Assembly: GCA_003558145.1 (NCBI GenBank)
Contig: PWMP01000003.1
Coordinates: 1-6,967, forward strand
From: Elusimicrobiota bacterium
GTDB taxonomy: Bacteria; CG03; SLGR01; PWQF01
Direction of reading: 5' to 3'
Length of the DNA stretch: 6,967 bases
A model generated the notes under the pieces. That model saw only the letters and a list, made by a program, of their open reading frames with translations, was not told the origin of the DNA and did no database searches. The translations under genes and the position numbers were made by a program. Of this stretch, positions 6,047 to 6,967 are shown one piece after another. Every line of letters begins with the position of its first letter. The stretch's first letter is position 1.

Positions 6047-6334
6047 ATGCCGGAAAGGGAATCAACACAAATTGAAATAGCAGGCAGGACATACACGATA
6101 GTCGATGACAAGTGGTCTCCGCTGTATATGAAAAATCTTGGGCAGATTCTGAACGAAGAAATTAAAAGTGTTGAAGAGCATACCAGAACGGTTGATAGTT
6201 ACAAGCTTATGATGCTGGCAGCACTTAGAATAATAGATAAATATCTTCAATTGCAGGAGGCCAAATCCGGAAGCAGCCATGCACTTGAAGAAGAAATAAA
6301 GCACCTTAACAACTTAATAGAAGAAGTAATTTAG
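6047..6334 (+). CDS. zapA: Cell division protein ZapA
   Basis: ZapA is a cytoplasmic protein that binds FtsZ and cross-links protofilaments, stabilising the Z-ring. At 95 residues it has the family length and order. An N-terminal beta-alpha-beta unit (about 7-32) starts with the typical V/I-x-I-x-G-R-x-Y-T-I pattern (IEIAGRTYTIVDD, 9-21). A helix LGQILNEEIKSVEE (31-44) follows, then the signature TVDSYKLMMLAALRIIDKYLQLQ (48-70), which corresponds to the family's V-x-x-L-x-A-A-L-x-I-x-D stretch. A C-terminal coiled-coil helix (79-95) completes it. The ATG at 6047 has no Shine-Dalgarno sequence. The leader is only A/T (AAATTTAAATAAATT), which may suit an unstructured-start mechanism or coupling to the upstream gene. 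The stop codon directly abuts the 6S RNA gene, matching the zapA-ssrS linkage known in many proteobacteria. Confidence 0.93.
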   Translation: MPERESTQIEIAGRTYTIVDDKWSPLYMKNLGQILNEEIKSVEEHTRTVDSYKLMMLAALRIIDKYLQLQEAKSGSSHALEEEIKHLNNLIEEVI

Positions 6335-6494
6335 ATTAACCCCTGCGGTGTTCGTGTAGAGCAGTCAAATTGAGCCTACACTAAATTAAATGGGAATCCG
6401 CGTCCCCGAGCGGCCTTGGTCGCCGGGGCAGGACAACCACTGTTTTAAAATGAAGCTCAATTTTGGCAAATTTACGGCATTGCGGGGGTTTTTT
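6335..6494 (+). ncRNA. ssrS: 6S RNA (SsrS), regulator of sigma-70 RNA polymerase
   Basis: 6S RNA mimics an open promoter and sequesters housekeeping RNA polymerase in slow growth. The closing stem pairs 6340-6352 (CCCCTGCGGTGTT) with 6476-6488 in 13 consecutive pairs including G-T, and AA 6338-6339 can extend it into the T-run. A second stem pairs AAATTGAGC (6367-6375) with GCTCAATTT (6455-6463). The central bubble has 6376-6390 on one side and 6440-6454 (TGTTTTAAAATGAA) on the other. It is capped by TGG/CCA (6391-6393 with 6437-6439), TCC/GGA, and a strong apical hairpin (CCCCG 6404-6408 with CGGGG 6424-6428, continuing to a CTTG loop). The order TGTTCG, GCAGTC, TTGAGCC, TCCGCG, then GGCAT matches E. 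coli 6S closely, as does its position after zapA. Ends are approximate. A weak promoter inside the zapA end (TTAACA 6306-6311, TAATTT 6327-6332, 15-base spacing) is possible, or the RNA is processed from the operon transcript. Confidence 0.88.
6476..6494 (+). terminator. 3' end of 6S RNA: G-rich stem strand and T-run
   Basis: The 3' strand of the 6S closing stem (GGCATTGCGGGGG) is followed directly by six T's (6489-6494). This resembles an intrinsic terminator, but its partner strand lies about 130 bases upstream, so termination would depend on folding of the whole 6S RNA. It could equally mark a processed 3' end. The rarA start codon follows after five bases, so some read-through or another promoter is needed for rarA expression. 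Confidence 0.5.
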
Positions 6495-6499
6495 ATATT

Positions 6500-6967
6500 A
6501 TGAAAGATTTATTTGAAGAAAGAACAGATATAAGCGATAGATTTTTTGAAAAAAGGCCGTTGGCCTGGCGTATGCGCCCCCGTACGCTAGATGAGTTTGC
6601 GGGTCAGGAACATCTTCTTTCTGAGGGGAGCCAGCTCAGAACAATGATTGAGACAGCTAAAGTGTCCTCTCTTATATTTTACGGTCCCCCGGGTTGCGGA
6701 AAGACCGCTCTGGCTTCAATTATTGCCTCCACTATAAACGCAGAAGTTGAAAAATTAAACGCTGTCAGCTCGGGTGTCAGGGAATTAAGACAAGCCGCCC
6801 GGCAGGGAAAAAACCGCATGGCTTCATATGGAGCCAGGACTCTTCTTATTGTAGATGAATTGCACCGGTTCTCAAGGGTTCAGCAGGAAGCTCTTCTTCC
6901 TGATGTGGAGGAAGGAAACCTCAGCCTGGTGGGCATAACTACTGAAAATCCTTATTATTTTATTAGA
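6500..6967 (+). CDS. rarA: Replication-associated recombination protein A (RarA/MgsA), 3'-truncated by the window edge
   Basis: RarA is a AAA+ ATPase related to clamp loaders (and to eukaryotic WRNIP1/Mgs1) that acts at stalled or gapped replication forks. The first 156 codons are present and no stop is reached. The N-terminus has PLAWRMRPRTLDEFAGQEHLL (20-40), the entry signature of the family. Walker A is GPPGCGKT (62-69), with Cys replacing the more common Thr/Ser. Then come SGVRELRQAA (91-100), Walker B LLIVDE followed by LHRFSRVQQEALLPDVEEG (115-139), and sensor 1 ITTENP (146-151). The family is about 420-450 residues, so roughly two thirds lies beyond the edge. The ATG at 6500 is preferred because the conserved region starts well before the next Met (25). 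It has no independent Shine-Dalgarno sequence: the only G-run (6484-6488) is inside the 6S RNA stem. Confidence 0.95.
   Translation, partial: MKDLFEERTDISDRFFEKRPLAWRMRPRTLDEFAGQEHLLSEGSQLRTMIETAKVSSLIFYGPPGCGKTALASIIASTINAEVEKLNAVSSGVRELRQAARQGKNRMASYGARTLLIVDELHRFSRVQQEALLPDVEEGNLSLVGITTENPYYFIR

Noticed and set aside
6306..6332. Sigma-70 promoter for 6S RNA (TTAACA and TAATTT)
   Set aside because: The -35 match is good, but the -10 matches only three of six positions and the spacing is 15 bases. Too weak to list as a feature, though its position would give a start near 6339.
6335..6494. tRNA, tmRNA or riboswitch in the zapA-rarA gap
   Set aside because: There is no T-loop, anticodon arm or CCA end, and the long two-stem structure with a central bubble fits 6S RNA at every segment.

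Overview
The window is a gene-dense, single-strand (+) bacterial chromosome segment with moderate to low GC, frequent ATA isoleucine codons and almost no intergenic space. It looks like the core translation locus of a Gram-negative-type bacterium. The linkage L20 / PheRS / coiled-coil protein / ZapA / 6S RNA / RarA is all housekeeping, with no sign of phage, transposon or plasmid DNA. I cannot name the taxon. The gene set and compact, AT-leaning coding would fit a deep-branching Gram-negative lineage such as an Elusimicrobiota- or Omnitrophota-like candidate phylum, but that is a low-confidence inference.

Layout: a short leader with an 8-bp hairpin (1-55) precedes rplT (56-406). Next come a two-gene potassium uptake system, ktrB (427-1788, channel-like membrane subunit) and ktrA (1803-2495, RCK gating subunit), and a small TPR protein (2492-2755). 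These are followed by pheS (2752-3771) and pheT (3771-5777), the two subunits of phenylalanyl-tRNA synthetase. After pheT come a small coiled-coil protein resembling ZauP (5783-6028), zapA (6047-6334), a 6S RNA gene (about 6335-6494), and the first 156 codons of rarA/mgsA (6500 to the window edge).

Three features stand out. First, the usual rplT-pheS-pheT order of the IF3/L20/PheRS cluster is interrupted by ktrB-ktrA-TPR, and ktrA-TPR-pheS-pheT are chained by overlapping stop/start codons (ATGA, ATGA, TGATG). Synthesis of the K+ channel regulator and of PheRS is therefore probably translationally coupled. Second, PheT is only 668 residues and lacks the roughly 110-residue OB-fold (EMAP-like) tRNA-binding domain normally inserted after the N-terminal GLEV segment. 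The reading frame is clean across the junction, so this looks like a real domain loss. Third, the 6S RNA fills the whole zapA-rarA gap. Its closing stem and T-run end about six bases before the rarA start, so the only G-rich sequence that could serve as a rarA ribosome binding site is locked in the 6S stem.

Functionally the genes cover ribosome assembly, K+ homeostasis, aminoacylation, Z-ring organisation, sigma-70 RNA polymerase regulation and fork repair. The layout is consistent with one growth-linked transcription unit running through zapA, with 6S RNA either processed from it or transcribed from a promoter inside zapA.
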